From the NCBI GenBank assembly GCA_020850415.1, contig JADZER010000028.1, positions 62,001 through 126,000 of the forward strand: a stretch of 64,000 nt of DNA, read 5' to 3'. The notes beneath the pieces are model-generated. The model was not told the DNA's origin, made no database searches, and was given only the letters and a program-made list of their open reading frames with translations. Position 1 is the first letter of the stretch; every line of letters starts with the position of its first letter. The stretch is from Phycisphaerales bacterium. GTDB lineage: Bacteria > Planctomycetota > Phycisphaerae > Phycisphaerales > UBA1924. The position numbers were made by a program, and so were the translations under genes. Positions 16,933-24,700 of this stretch are shown piece by piece.

Positions 16933-17760
16933 CTACTTGTCGCGGAGCTTGGGCAGGTACGCCCCGGGATCGGCCTTGAAGTCCCGGAAGCACCCGTCGC
17001 AGCAGAACCGGACCAGTTGGGTGCCGGCGACGAGCTCGGCCGGCTCGCCCATCGAGCCCAGCTCCATGCCGCTGACCACGCACTCGGAAAGCGGGTAGCC
17101 CGGGCGTTGGGCTTCGGCGTAGGCCTTGTCCAGCGCGGCCATGGCCTGGTTGGGGTCGGCATGGACCTTGTCCAGGCAGCCGTCGCAGCACAGCCGCACC
17201 AGGCGGTTTGCGTACACCAGCTCGTACGGCTCGCCCATCGAGCCCAGCTCCTCGTCGCTGATCGGGCAGGTCTTGAGCGGGTAGCCCCCGCGTTGGGCGT
17301 CGGCGATCGCCGCGTCGAGCCTGGCGGCGAACGCGTCGGCGTCCTTGAGGAACCCGTCCCGGCACGGCTCGGCGCAGACCCGGACGAGTCGGTTGTCGTG
17401 CACGAACTCGACCGCGATGTCCTTGCCCTCGCGCCGGAGCGGGTCGCCGGAGACGATGCAGGCTTCGAGCGGGTAGTGCATCCGCTGCTCGGTCTTGATC
17501 TGCTCGTCGATCTTGGCCCAGTACCCGGCCTTGTCGGCTTCGAAGTCCTTGATGCAGCTCTTGCAGCAGAAGCGTACTTCGCGCCCGTCGTAGACCTTGA
17601 TGATCGGCTTGCCCATGGCGCCGAGGTCCTCGCCCGACACCGCGCAGACGCCCAGGGGGTAGGGGCGGGGCGTGGGGGTCTGAGGGGTCCGAACGACCGC
17701 CGCCAGCACCGAGGCGCCGAGGGCCGTCACCGCGAGAGCCATCCATCGCTGACGCATCAT
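16933..17760 (-). CDS. Exported protein with four Cys-rich TRASH/YHS-like modules
   Basis: A 275-residue protein with an N-terminal hydrophobic signal segment (MALAVTALGASVLAAVV) and four tandem modules of about 62 residues. They begin at the YPL motifs at residues 34, 96, 160 and 222. Each module reads YPL-x(2-3)-C-[VI]-[SV]-S-[GD], LG-x-MG-P, [YV]-x-[NGD]-R-x-VR-[FLV]-C-C-x-x-C and an acidic end. Cysteines are 39/65/66/69, 165/191/192/195 and 227/253/254/257. Module two keeps 101, 129 and 133 but has Val-Cys-Ala instead of the Cys pair. This spacing matches heavy-metal-binding TRASH or YHS domains. It may buffer or sense a metal such as copper in the periplasm. Confidence 0.8.
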   Translation of the reverse strand: MMRQRWMALAVTALGASVLAAVVRTPQTPTPRPYPLGVCAVSGEDLGAMGKPIIKVYDGREVRFCCKSCIKDFEADKAGYWAKIDEQIKTEQRMHYPLEACIVSGDPLRREGKDIAVEFVHDNRLVRVCAEPCRDGFLKDADAFAARLDAAIADAQRGGYPLKTCPISDEELGSMGEPYELVYANRLVRLCCDGCLDKVHADPNQAMAALDKAYAEAQRPGYPLSECVVSGMELGSMGEPAELVAGTQLVRFCCDGCFRDFKADPGAYLPKLRDK

Positions 17761-17882
17761 GTGCCTCCTTGCCTCATGGGCGCCGATCCTATCCGGGCGA
17801 TCGGGGCGCTGTTCACGGAAGCGGTGAAACCGAGATGCCGGCGGCGGGCACCCAGAGAAGAGGGGCCGACCGGAGCTGTGCC

Positions 17883-18458
17883 ATGCTGAAGTACGCGATC
17901 CTCGTCCCGATGCTCATCCTCGGCGCCGGCTGCGCCTCGTCGCCGACCCGGGTCGGCCAGTCGCCACCGCCGCCCGGGGGCTGCGCCGCCGTGGCCGGCA
18001 CCCGCCAAGGGGCGTGCCCGACGGGAGCGGCCGTGGCCGCCCCGGCTGCGGCGGAGCTCTCTGACGCGACCCGTGACGCCCTCTTGGCCGCCCTCGCCGA
18101 TGAGCGCCGGGCCCGGGCGTTCTACCTCGCGGTGCTCGAGCGTCACGGCCGGGTCATGCCGTTCGCCAACATCGTCAACGCCGAGGCCCGGCACGCCCAG
18201 CTGGTCACCGAACTGCTGGCCGCACGGGGCTTTGAGGCGCCCGCCGACACCGCGGTCTTCCCGGCCGGCGAGGTGCCCGACACGATCGCGGCCTGCTGCG
18301 AGGCCGCGGCCCAGGCCGAGATCGACAACATCGCCCTCTACGACGAGCTGCTCCCCACGCTCGACGATGACGGCGTGCGTCAGGCTTTCGCCCAGCTCCG
18401 GTGGGCATCGCTCGAGCGGCACCTGCCGGCCTTCCGTCGCCACGCGTCGCGCGGATAG
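17883..18458 (+). CDS. Ferritin-like DUF2202 lipoprotein
   Basis: A 191-residue protein with a lipobox (LVPMLILGAGC, Cys17), a low-complexity linker, then a ferritin-like four-helix domain. The carboxylate/His pattern is visible in ALADERRARAFYLAVLERHG, FANIVNAEARHAQLVTELL and AQAEIDNIALYDELLP, followed by a last helix (RWASLERHLPAFRRH). This is the DUF2202 family, suspected to bind a di-metal centre. It is divergent from the Cys-rich metal protein upstream (122 bases between starts). Both are exported and metal-related, which suggests shared regulation. The ATG at 17883 starts the signal directly. Confidence 0.85.
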   Translation: MLKYAILVPMLILGAGCASSPTRVGQSPPPPGGCAAVAGTRQGACPTGAAVAAPAAAELSDATRDALLAALADERRARAFYLAVLERHGRVMPFANIVNAEARHAQLVTELLAARGFEAPADTAVFPAGEVPDTIAACCEAAAQAEIDNIALYDELLPTLDDDGVRQAFAQLRWASLERHLPAFRRHASRG

Positions 18459-18485
18459 CAGGCCGCGGGCCTGCGTCGCGCCGGC

Positions 18486-19040
18486 TCAGCCGCCCCGGCG
18501 GCGCAGCTCGAAGATCACGGGCTCGCCCAGCGCCCCCTCGCGGTCGTATGAACGCCAGTCCTGGCGCACCGTCCCGTTGTTGCAGAGGGTCATCGTCATC
18601 TGCCCCATGTAGTGGTCGTGCTCGGGGCGGAGGTTCGAGACGCTCTGGAACTTGAACTCGTAGACCAGCCCCTCGTCGGTCCGGCGGGCCTCGGACGCGG
18701 CCATGCGGGGCTGGTTGCCGACGGCGCAGTAGTGCGTGACCACAAGCCTCCGGCCGTCCATGTGGTAGAGGTTCGTCATCTGGTACTCGGTCCCCGGGAA
18801 CATGGTCTCGCAGACGGCCGACCCGCCGCCGGTGACCTCAAACCTCGAGGCCAGCACCTCGGCCCCGGTCTCGTCGGTCATGTCCCAATCGCCAACCAGC
18901 CCGGACACCGGCTCGAGGAGCCGGCTGTCGTGGGCGGCGTCGGCCTGCACGCGGGCGGGCGGGCCGCCGCGATGCTGGCTCTGGCAGCCCACAAGACCGA
19001 CCAACGGGAGGACGGCGAGGATCGCAAGCTGGCGTCGCAT
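18486..19040 (-). CDS. Lipoprotein with DUF1579-like beta domain
   Basis: A 184-residue protein with a lipoprotein signal (LAVLPLVGLVGC, Cys19). The mature part opens with LLEPVSGLVGDWDMTDETGA, a lipocalin-like first strand. It continues in alternating strands (TEYQMTNLYHMDGRRLVVTH, LVYEFKFQSVSNL) and ends QDWRSYDREGALGEPVIFEL. The G-x-W-D start and the 'THYC' region fit DUF1579/lipocalin-like proteins, whose role is unknown. It ends 27 bases from the convergent DUF2202 gene. Its start is followed upstream by a 12-base repeat array. Confidence 0.75.
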   Translation of the reverse strand: MRRQLAILAVLPLVGLVGCQSQHRGGPPARVQADAAHDSRLLEPVSGLVGDWDMTDETGAEVLASRFEVTGGGSAVCETMFPGTEYQMTNLYHMDGRRLVVTHYCAVGNQPRMAASEARRTDEGLVYEFKFQSVSNLRPEHDHYMGQMTMTLCNNGTVRQDWRSYDREGALGEPVIFELRRRGG

Positions 19041-19090
19041 GGTGCTTTCTCCTGTGTTGCGGCGAGTATACAGGGGCCGCCCGCCGGTCC

Positions 19091-19142
19091 GGCGAGTGAT
19101 CCGGCTGGTCATCAGGCTGGTGATCCGGCGAGTCATCCGGCT
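19091..19142. repeat. 12-base tandem repeat at the end of the EamA transporter gene
   Basis: Four units of the form ggc-[gt][ag]-gt-[gc]-atcc stand head to tail (19091-19102, 19103-19114, 19115-19126, 19127-19138), with a partial fifth. The array spans the stop codon of the transporter gene (19133-19135) and fills most of the 92-base gap before the DUF1579-like lipoprotein. Copy number could differ between strains. Confidence 0.7.
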
Positions 19143-20197
19143 GGCTCCTGCTCGGCCAGGGTCGCCGCGGCGATGTGATCGGGCGGCAGCTCGGCATACT
19201 CGATCTCCCCCGGTTCGCCCGGCTCGCGTCTGATGAAGTGCTGCACGACCAGCAGCATCGTCGCCCCGAAGACCGCGACCGAGCCGCTCGCCCACTGCGG
19301 GCCGGTCAGCCGCTCGTCGAAGAGGGCCAGCGACGCGAGACTCACGAAGAACGGCTGGAGCTGGATGACGCCGGAAGAGACGGCGACGCCGAGCCTGGCG
19401 ATGGCGTAGTAGTACGCGACATGGCCCAGGGCGATGCCGATGACCGAGCTGAGCAGGAGCATCCCGAACTGGTCGAGCAGGAAGGGCGCACGCTCTCCTT
19501 CGACCGCCTCCCCCAGAGGCCTGCCGATGAGGTCGAGCGCTGTCAGACCCTGCCGCTCGCCGATCGCGAGCATGATCACGACCATGCCGATCGCCGTGTA
19601 CAGGCTGATCACCGCGAAGGACTGGATCGCGTTGACGCCGTGCATGCACCTGCGGACGGCGAGCGCGTAGCCGGCAAACCCGGCGCCCGCGGAGATGGCC
19701 AGGAGCACGCCCGTCCGCGTCGCGCCGCTCGGCGGCCCGTCCTTGCCCAGCAGGACGGTGCCCAGCGTGCCCGCGACCACCATGCACACGCCCGTGAGGA
19801 AGACCGGGGACCGGATGACCCGGCGCTCGGACGCGAAGAGCACGGCCGCCCCGATCACCGAGAAGACGATGTTCGAGCGAAGGCCGAAGGAGAGCAGCCC
19901 CGGCTCGATCTTGTAGTGGGCCCAGCAGAACACCACCTGCGCCGCGCAGTTGATCAGGCTTGGCCACAACGCCGCCCGCCAGATCCCCCTCGGCAAGCCG
20001 CTCCGCGCCAGCCCCCACACGATCACCGGCGACCAGAACAACGCGCTGAACCCGTACCTCCAGCCGTTGCTCGTCCACGGGTCGATCGCGTGCGAGAAGT
20101 GCTTCAGGAACAGCGGGATGCTCGACCACCCGATCAGCGCCATGAGCACCGACGCGACGCCGGTCCAACGGGGCATAGGCTGGCGGGCGCCGTGCAT
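19133..20197 (-). CDS. EamA/DMT-family transporter
   Basis: A 354-residue membrane protein with ten hydrophobic segments in two homologous halves. The first starts with VASVLMALIGWSSIPLFLKH and has WRYGFSALFWSPVIVWGLAR. The second has TAIGMVVIMLAIGERQ, SSVIGIALGHVAYYYAIARL and the typical last-helix signature SSGVIQLQPFFVSLASLALF followed by DERLTGPQWASGSVAVFGA. EamA proteins export metabolites such as amino acids; the substrate cannot be told. The start at 20197 was preferred to the upstream frame, which adds Arg/Pro-rich, non-membrane sequence. The C-terminal tail (REPGEPGEIEYAELPPDH) is acidic and runs into the repeat array. Confidence 0.88.
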   Translation of the reverse strand: MHGARQPMPRWTGVASVLMALIGWSSIPLFLKHFSHAIDPWTSNGWRYGFSALFWSPVIVWGLARSGLPRGIWRAALWPSLINCAAQVVFCWAHYKIEPGLLSFGLRSNIVFSVIGAAVLFASERRVIRSPVFLTGVCMVVAGTLGTVLLGKDGPPSGATRTGVLLAISAGAGFAGYALAVRRCMHGVNAIQSFAVISLYTAIGMVVIMLAIGERQGLTALDLIGRPLGEAVEGERAPFLLDQFGMLLLSSVIGIALGHVAYYYAIARLGVAVSSGVIQLQPFFVSLASLALFDERLTGPQWASGSVAVFGATMLLVVQHFIRREPGEPGEIEYAELPPDHIAAATLAEQEPAG

Positions 20198-20352
20198 GGG
20201 GGCGACTCTAGGAGAGGGATCGGCCCGGATACCGGCCGGATCGCCGCTTCCCGCAAGGGACGGCGGGGGGGAAATATTCCGGACCCGGGCGTATCGTTCA
20301 GCCCGGCCCGACGCCGGGGAGATGGAATACAACCGACCGAAAGGGATAGCCC

Positions 20353-20859
20353 ATGACTGACCGCGCCCGCACCGTGTCCCGTCCGCTCGCCCCCATCGCA
20401 GCCCTCGGCCTGGCCTTCGTCCTGGTCGGCTGCGGCGGCGGAGAGTCCGGCGGGTCGTCCGCCAGCAAGCCCGTCGTGACCGGGCCTGACGGCAGGAAGC
20501 TCTTCCAGACCAACTGCGCCACCTGCCACGGCGACACCGGGCACGGTGACGGCATCGCGGCGGCTGCCCTGGCCGTCAAGCCCCGCAACCTGACCACCGA
20601 GCCCTACAAGTATGTCGATATCGCCGCCGCGAGCGGCAGCGAGATCGACGCCCTCTCGGCCTACATCAAGGTCGGGCGCGTCGAGAACGGCATGCCCCCC
20701 TTCGGCCATATGAAGGAGGAGGAGATCAAGGCGATGGCCAAGTTCGTCTCCGGCCTGCGCCCCAAGCCCAACTTCGTTGAGGAGAAGCCCGCAGCGGGCG
20801 GCGAGCAGCCGGCCCCGGCGGGTGGCGAGGCCGGCGGGGCAGCGGGCGGCGGGGGCTGA
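20353..20859 (+). CDS. Lipoprotein c-type cytochrome
   Basis: A 168-residue protein with a lipoprotein signal (LAFVLVGC, Cys27). A single haem c site, NCATCHGDTGHGDG (CATCH), follows, and a likely axial Met lies in NGMPPFGHMKEEE. Between them are the usual helices (DGRKLFQTNCATCHGD, EIDALSAYIKVGR). The C-terminus is a long low-complexity tail (EKPAAGGEQPAPAGGEAGGA), probably flexible. It resembles the small cbb3-type or alternative-complex electron carriers anchored to a membrane. No oxidase genes are adjacent. A strong terminator follows at 20900. Confidence 0.9.
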   Translation: MTDRARTVSRPLAPIAALGLAFVLVGCGGGESGGSSASKPVVTGPDGRKLFQTNCATCHGDTGHGDGIAAAALAVKPRNLTTEPYKYVDIAAASGSEIDALSAYIKVGRVENGMPPFGHMKEEEIKAMAKFVSGLRPKPNFVEEKPAAGGEQPAPAGGEAGGAAGGGG

Positions 20860-20899
20860 GCGACACCCTGGACCCAGAGACGCCATGACACAGCTTCCA

Positions 20900-20931
20900 G
20901 CACCGCCCCGCACGGGGCGGTGCTGCTTTTT
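20900..20931 (+). terminator. Rho-independent terminator of the cytochrome gene
   Basis: A 10-base stem GCACCGCCCC (20900-20909) with GGGGCGGTGC (20914-20923) encloses the loop GCAC. TGCTTTTTG follows. It begins 40 bases after the cytochrome stop. Confidence 0.9.
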
Positions 20932-21037
20932 GGGCTCGCGGAGCGGGCCCGCCCTACAGGGGCCGTGAACCCCCGGCCGAAGCCCGGGCTGGGCTCGCAG
21001 CCGCCGAACCCGCCCCCGTTCAGGGCCGAAGTCCCAA

Positions 21038-21064
21038 CAAAAAGCCCCCGCGATCGCGGGGGCT
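21038..21064 (-). terminator. Rho-independent terminator of the rpsL-rpsG unit
   Basis: A perfect 22-base palindrome AGCCCCCGCGA/TCGCGGGGGCT (21043-21064) is followed on the minus strand by a T-run (six A's at 21038-21043 on the plus strand). It sits 21 bases after the rpsG stop, so transcription of this ribosomal pair ends here rather than running into fusA and tuf. Confidence 0.9.
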
Positions 21065-21085
21065 CGGGGTGATTGTCGTGCCGGT

Positions 21086-21577
21086 TCAGGCGAAGTGGGC
21101 GAAGGCGCGGTTGGCCTCGGCCATGCGGTGGACCTGCTCGCGGGTGGCCATCGCCTTGCCCTCACCGCGGGCGGCGGCGAACAGCTCATCGGCCAGGCGC
21201 CGGGCGAAGGGGCGGCCCTTCTCCTTGCGGGCCTCGGTGATGATCCAGCGGAAGGCCAGGGACTGCTGGCGCCGGCGGTTGACCTGCATGGGCACCTGGT
21301 AGTTGGCGCCGCCGATGCGCTTGGAGCGCACCTCGACATGCGGCTTGACATTCTCGATCGCTCGCTGGAAGCAGTCCAACGCGGTCTTGGGGGCGTCGGG
21401 GTTGTCGATCTTGTCCAGCCGCTGCTGGATGTCCCCCATGGCGTCGTAGACGACCCGCTGCGCGACCGACTTCTTGCCGTCGTGCATGATGCAGTTGATG
21501 AAGCGGCTCAGCACCTTGTCGCCGTAGCGAGGGTCGGGACGGAGCTGCTCTTCTGCCTTGGTGATACGGCCGGACAT
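21086..21577 (-). CDS. rpsG: 30S ribosomal protein S7
   Basis: A 163-residue S7 with the conserved features RPDPRYGDKVLSRFINCIMH, HVEVRSKRIGGANYQVPMQV and the 16S-binding RRRQQSLAFRWIITEARKE. S7 nucleates assembly of the small-subunit head. It lies 157 bases after rpsL, a gap longer than usual in the str operon and containing a palindromic element. No fusA or tuf follows; a terminator closes the unit. The family's normal length is 156, so the protein is close to standard. Confidence 0.98.
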   Translation of the reverse strand: MSGRITKAEEQLRPDPRYGDKVLSRFINCIMHDGKKSVAQRVVYDAMGDIQQRLDKIDNPDAPKTALDCFQRAIENVKPHVEVRSKRIGGANYQVPMQVNRRRQQSLAFRWIITEARKEKGRPFARRLADELFAAARGEGKAMATREQVHRMAEANRAFAHFA

Positions 21578-21704
21578 GACTGTTCTCCTGGCTCATCCGC
21601 CGCCCCGGATGCTCGCGGGCGGCCTTGTGTTCACCGTGTCACCGGTCGGGCGGCACGATTACTTGCCTGACACCGGGCACGGCGCCCGATGGTCAAATTG
21701 CCAA

Positions 21705-21725
21705 GCACGGTTCGGAGAACCGTGC
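21705..21725. repeat. GGA-centred palindrome between rpsL and rpsG
   Basis: GCACGGTTC (21705-21713), GGA, GAACCGTGC (21717-21725), followed by CACC. It has the same central GGA and the same GTGCCACC edge as the copy inside asnB (10881-10903), so it belongs to the dispersed family. In the mRNA it would form a hairpin just after the rpsL stop (21735), where it could modulate rpsG expression. Confidence 0.8.
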
Positions 21726-21734
21726 CACCTGGGA

Positions 21735-22109
21735 CTACTTCTTCGCGCGCTTGGCGCCGTACTTGGACCGGCCCTGCTTGCGGCCTTCCACGCCCAGCGA
21801 GTCCAGAGACCCGCGGACGATGTGGTAGCGCACACCGGGGAGGTCGCGGACACGACCGCCGCGGACGAGCACGATCGAGTGCTCCTGGAGGTTGTGCCCC
21901 TCGCCGCCGATGTAGGCGGTGACTTCCTTGCCGTTGCTCAGGCGGACGCGGGCCACCTTTCGGAGCGCCGAGTTGGGCTTCTTGGGGGTCTGCGTCTTGA
22001 CGAGCAGGCACACGCCGCGCTTCTGGGGGCACGCGCTGAGGTCGCGCACCTTGGACTTGGCCTTGGGGCTGCGGCGGGGATTGCGGACGAGCTGGTTGAT
22101 CGTGGGCAT
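21735..22109 (-). CDS. rpsL: 30S ribosomal protein S12
   Basis: A 124-residue S12. It begins [20 protein letters not shown] and carries the decoding-centre segment [20 protein letters not shown], where Lys in KTQTPKKP is the residue mutated in streptomycin resistance. The second decoding loop is [17 protein letters not shown], with the Asp-Leu-Pro that can be beta-methylthiolated. Sequence at these sites is wild type. Length matches the family. It is the first gene of the pair with rpsG, and the divergent MazG gene starts 78 bases upstream. Confidence 0.98.
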   Translation of the reverse strand: MPTINQLVRNPRRSPKAKSKVRDLSACPQKRGVCLLVKTQTPKKPNSALRKVARVRLSNGKEVTAYIGGEGHNLQEHSIVLVRGGRVRDLPGVRYHIVRGSLDSLGVEGRKQGRSKYGAKRAKK

Positions 22110-22187
22110 ACCTATCGATTCCCTCTGCTGTGTGGGGCGGGTAGTCTAGGCGCAAAGCCCGGCCCGGCAAGCCCCCTACCGTAGGCC

Positions 22188-22514
22188 ATGTCAACGCCGC
22201 CCCAGACCCCCACCGCCCTGACCGTTGCCGGATTTCAGCAGCTTATCCGCGACCGCTACCTGGCCACCGACGCCGCGAGGGGCGTCCCGGGCACCTTCAT
22301 GTGGTTCATGGAGGAGGTCGGCGAGCTGGCGACGGCGCTCCAAGAGAACGCCCCCGAACGCACCCCGACCGATGCCCAGCGGGCCAACCTCGCCGAGGAA
22401 TTCGCAGATGTGCTCGCCTGGCTGACCACCCTGGCCAACATCGCGGGGGTGGATCTGGCGGATGCGCTGACCAAGTACACCGAGGAAGGCAAGGTCGAGG
22501 GGGTCAAGCACTAG
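22188..22514 (+). CDS. MazG-like nucleotide pyrophosphohydrolase
   Basis: A 108-residue all-alpha NTP pyrophosphatase. The two metal-binding parts are visible: MEEVGELATALQEN (E-E-x-x-E) and NLAEEFADVLAWLTTLANIA (E-x-x-D), in the spacing typical of single-domain MazG/DUF550-type enzymes. They hydrolyse non-canonical or excess NTPs to NMP and PPi. The gene stands alone, divergent from rpsL and convergent with the phosphatase gene, with 29 bases between stops. The ATG at 22188 is the only reasonable start. Confidence 0.9.
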   Translation: MSTPPQTPTALTVAGFQQLIRDRYLATDAARGVPGTFMWFMEEVGELATALQENAPERTPTDAQRANLAEEFADVLAWLTTLANIAGVDLADALTKYTEEGKVEGVKH

Positions 22515-22543
22515 GCCCCCCGCTCGCCCCGGCACCCCAGGAT

Positions 22544-24031
22544 TCAGCCGCGTGCACCCGCGTGCGCAGGCTCGCTGACAGCCTCCCGCGGCCGATCGCC
22601 CAGGACCCGGTGAATCACCAGGAGCAAAGTGTCGTCCTCCGCGGGCCCGCCGCGGAACTCTGTGACTTCGTTCCTGAACACCCCGGGCCACTTGGTCGGG
22701 TGGATGTCGCGGGCGGAGGCGACCATCCGCCGGAGCCCGTCGATCCGGATCATCTGGCCGGTCTCGTTCCGGGCCTCGATCGCGCCGTCGGTGTAGGCCA
22801 GGACGGTGTCCCCGGGCCCGAAACGCAGGGTGCAGGGGGCCGGGTTGTAGTCGGGATACGCCGCGGCCCCGAGCACGAACGAGGTGCTGAGCAGCTCCTC
22901 GACGGTGCCGTCGACCGCCCGCAGGAAGGCCGGCGGGTGCCCCCCCGAGGCGAACTCGAGCGTCGAGGCGGCGGCGTCGACCCTCAGGCACAGGGCTGTG
23001 ACATAGATCGAGTGCGTGGCGAGCGTCAGGTGGACATACCGGTTCAGCAGCGCGAGCACCTCGCCCGGGCCGATCTCGGGGTTCTCGGCGAAAACCCGCT
23101 CGAGCTCGCCGTGGAGCCGGTTGACGGTGAGAGCCGCGGGGATGCCGTGGCCGGTGACATCGAGCAGGACGACGCTCAGCGGCCCCTCCCCAGCGCCGTC
23201 AAGCTTGACCCGGTGGGAGAAGAGGAAGTCCCCCCCGATCTGGCGCATGGGCTCATACTCAAAGGTGAACCGCACGGGGCCCTGCTCGATCTGCTTGGGG
23301 AACAGCGACTCGTGGATCTTGCGGGCGTCGACGAGCTCACGGCGCATCTCGCTGTAGCGGGTGCTCATGAAACGGAGCTTGAAGTCCTGCGTGCGCTTGG
23401 AATGGCGCATCAGGCACCAGATGGTGCCCGGCGCCGCGAGCAGCGGCGAGAGGGCCGCGGCGACATACCCGTCGGCCCGAGGGGGATCCCCCCAGAGCGG
23501 GTGAATGAACAGCGTCGCGACCGCCGCCGCGGGCAGCACCACCAGCGCCGGCTGCAGCGCCTGCCACGCCGTCCATGGCAGGAACAAGCACGCCAGCACA
23601 TGCGTGATGAAGAACCCCTGGTAGCTGTTCGCTTTCTCGAGCCCCGCCAGCTCCATCCCGATGTTGAGCAGAGCGTCGGCCATCACCAGCCAGATCGAGA
23701 GGCGCAGCACGAACGCGTCCGGCGGCCTGGTACGGAGCACGAACAGAAAGCTCCCCGCGTACAGCGCCAGCCACGCCAGGGAGAACACCCAGAACCGGTA
23801 GTCCCGCAGCGTCGCCAGCGGGCTGACACCCTCCGTCCCCGCCTCGATCTGCCTGCCCGCGACCACAGCGATCGCGACCCCCACGCCGAAGGCCACCAGC
23901 CCGAAAAGCCCCACTACCGCCGTGAACCAGAAGAACCGCCGGCGCAGCAGGCGCCCGGTCTCCGCGCGGAACTCGTGGTGGAACTCCGTCGTGTAGGCGG
24001 CGGTCGGGTTGGCGTCTCTGCTCTTGGCCAC
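22544..24031 (-). CDS. Membrane-anchored SpoIIE/PP2C-type serine phosphatase
   Basis: A 495-residue protein. The N-terminal 210 residues hold about six hydrophobic segments (FFWFTAVVGLFGLVAFGVGV, FWVFSLAWLALYAGSFLFVL, VLACLFLPWTAWQALQPAL). A linker helix (YSEMRRELVDARKIHESLFP) leads into a SpoIIE phosphatase domain with metal-binding motifs: MRQIGGDFLF, VVLLDVTGHGIPAAL, LEFASGGHPPAFL and GDTVLAYTDGAIEARN. The 'ARKIHESLFP' helix is the standard regulator of RsbU-like enzymes. It probably dephosphorylates an anti-sigma antagonist or similar target in response to a membrane signal; no partner is adjacent. The adenosyltransferase gene lies 15 bases upstream in the same direction. Confidence 0.88.
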   Translation of the reverse strand: MAKSRDANPTAAYTTEFHHEFRAETGRLLRRRFFWFTAVVGLFGLVAFGVGVAIAVVAGRQIEAGTEGVSPLATLRDYRFWVFSLAWLALYAGSFLFVLRTRPPDAFVLRLSIWLVMADALLNIGMELAGLEKANSYQGFFITHVLACLFLPWTAWQALQPALVVLPAAAVATLFIHPLWGDPPRADGYVAAALSPLLAAPGTIWCLMRHSKRTQDFKLRFMSTRYSEMRRELVDARKIHESLFPKQIEQGPVRFTFEYEPMRQIGGDFLFSHRVKLDGAGEGPLSVVLLDVTGHGIPAALTVNRLHGELERVFAENPEIGPGEVLALLNRYVHLTLATHSIYVTALCLRVDAAASTLEFASGGHPPAFLRAVDGTVEELLSTSFVLGAAAYPDYNPAPCTLRFGPGDTVLAYTDGAIEARNETGQMIRIDGLRRMVASARDIHPTKWPGVFRNEVTEFRGGPAEDDTLLLVIHRVLGDRPREAVSEPAHAGARG

Positions 24032-24046
24032 GCGGTCGGTCTCTGC

Positions 24047-24649
24047 TCACTTCTCCGGGCGGCGGTTGGCCCCGGGCTCCCAGAGTACATCCCCGCCGCG
24101 ATCCCTGTTGGCGACGCGGCAGAGCACGAAGAGGAGGTCGCTCAGGCGGTTGATATACCTGAGCACCTCCCGGCTGGTCGCCTCCGGCTCGGCGGTCCGG
24201 AGGGCCACGATCAGGCGCTCGGCGCGCCTGGTCACGGTCCTCGCCAGGTGCAGATGCGCCGACGCGTCCGACCCGCCGGGGAGGATGAAGCTCGTCAGCG
24301 CCGGAAGGCCCGCGTTGTGCCCGTCGATCAGGGCCTCCAGCCTCGCCGTCTGGCCGGCCGTGATCCGGAGGGCCGCGTCCGGCTTCTCCCCCGGGGCGAC
24401 CGGCGTCGCGAGGTCCGCCCCGGCGTCGAACAGGTCGTTCTGGACCGATCGCAGCACCGCCGCCAGCGGGCTCCCCGACCCCCCGTCGCGCTCGGCCGCC
24501 AGCACCGCCAGCCCCACGGCCGCGTTCGCCTCGTCCACCGCCCCGTAGGCTTCGACGCGGAGCGAGGCCTTGGAGACGCGGGCCCCGGTCACCAGCCCGG
24601 TGGTTCCGTCGTCCCCGGTGCGGGTATAAATGCGGTTGAGTTTGACCAT
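24047..24649 (-). CDS. Cob(I)alamin adenosyltransferase, PduO type
   Basis: A 200-residue trimeric-type adenosyltransferase. It starts with the ATP-binding loop KLNRIYTRTGDDGTTGLVTG and continues with RVEAYGAVDEANAAVGLA, SFILPGGSDASAHLHLARTV and RRAERLIVAL. It closes with the conserved YINRLSDLLFVLCRVANRD. The enzyme transfers the 5'-deoxyadenosyl group from ATP to cob(I)alamin. The start at 24649 gives the family N-terminus. It precedes the phosphatase gene by 15 bases; co-transcription is likely, though no functional link is obvious. Confidence 0.93.
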   Translation of the reverse strand: MVKLNRIYTRTGDDGTTGLVTGARVSKASLRVEAYGAVDEANAAVGLAVLAAERDGGSGSPLAAVLRSVQNDLFDAGADLATPVAPGEKPDAALRITAGQTARLEALIDGHNAGLPALTSFILPGGSDASAHLHLARTVTRRAERLIVALRTAEPEATSREVLRYINRLSDLLFVLCRVANRDRGGDVLWEPGANRRPEK

Positions 24650-24700
24650 GGACGAACGAACCCGAATGCTCTGACTTGGTTGGCGGATCGGCGGCCCGGA

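Noticed and set aside
22301-24700. Very long plus-strand frame leading into recJ
   Set aside because: The first 800 codons are antisense to the SpoIIE phosphatase and adenosyltransferase genes and carry no domain; recJ begins near 24700.
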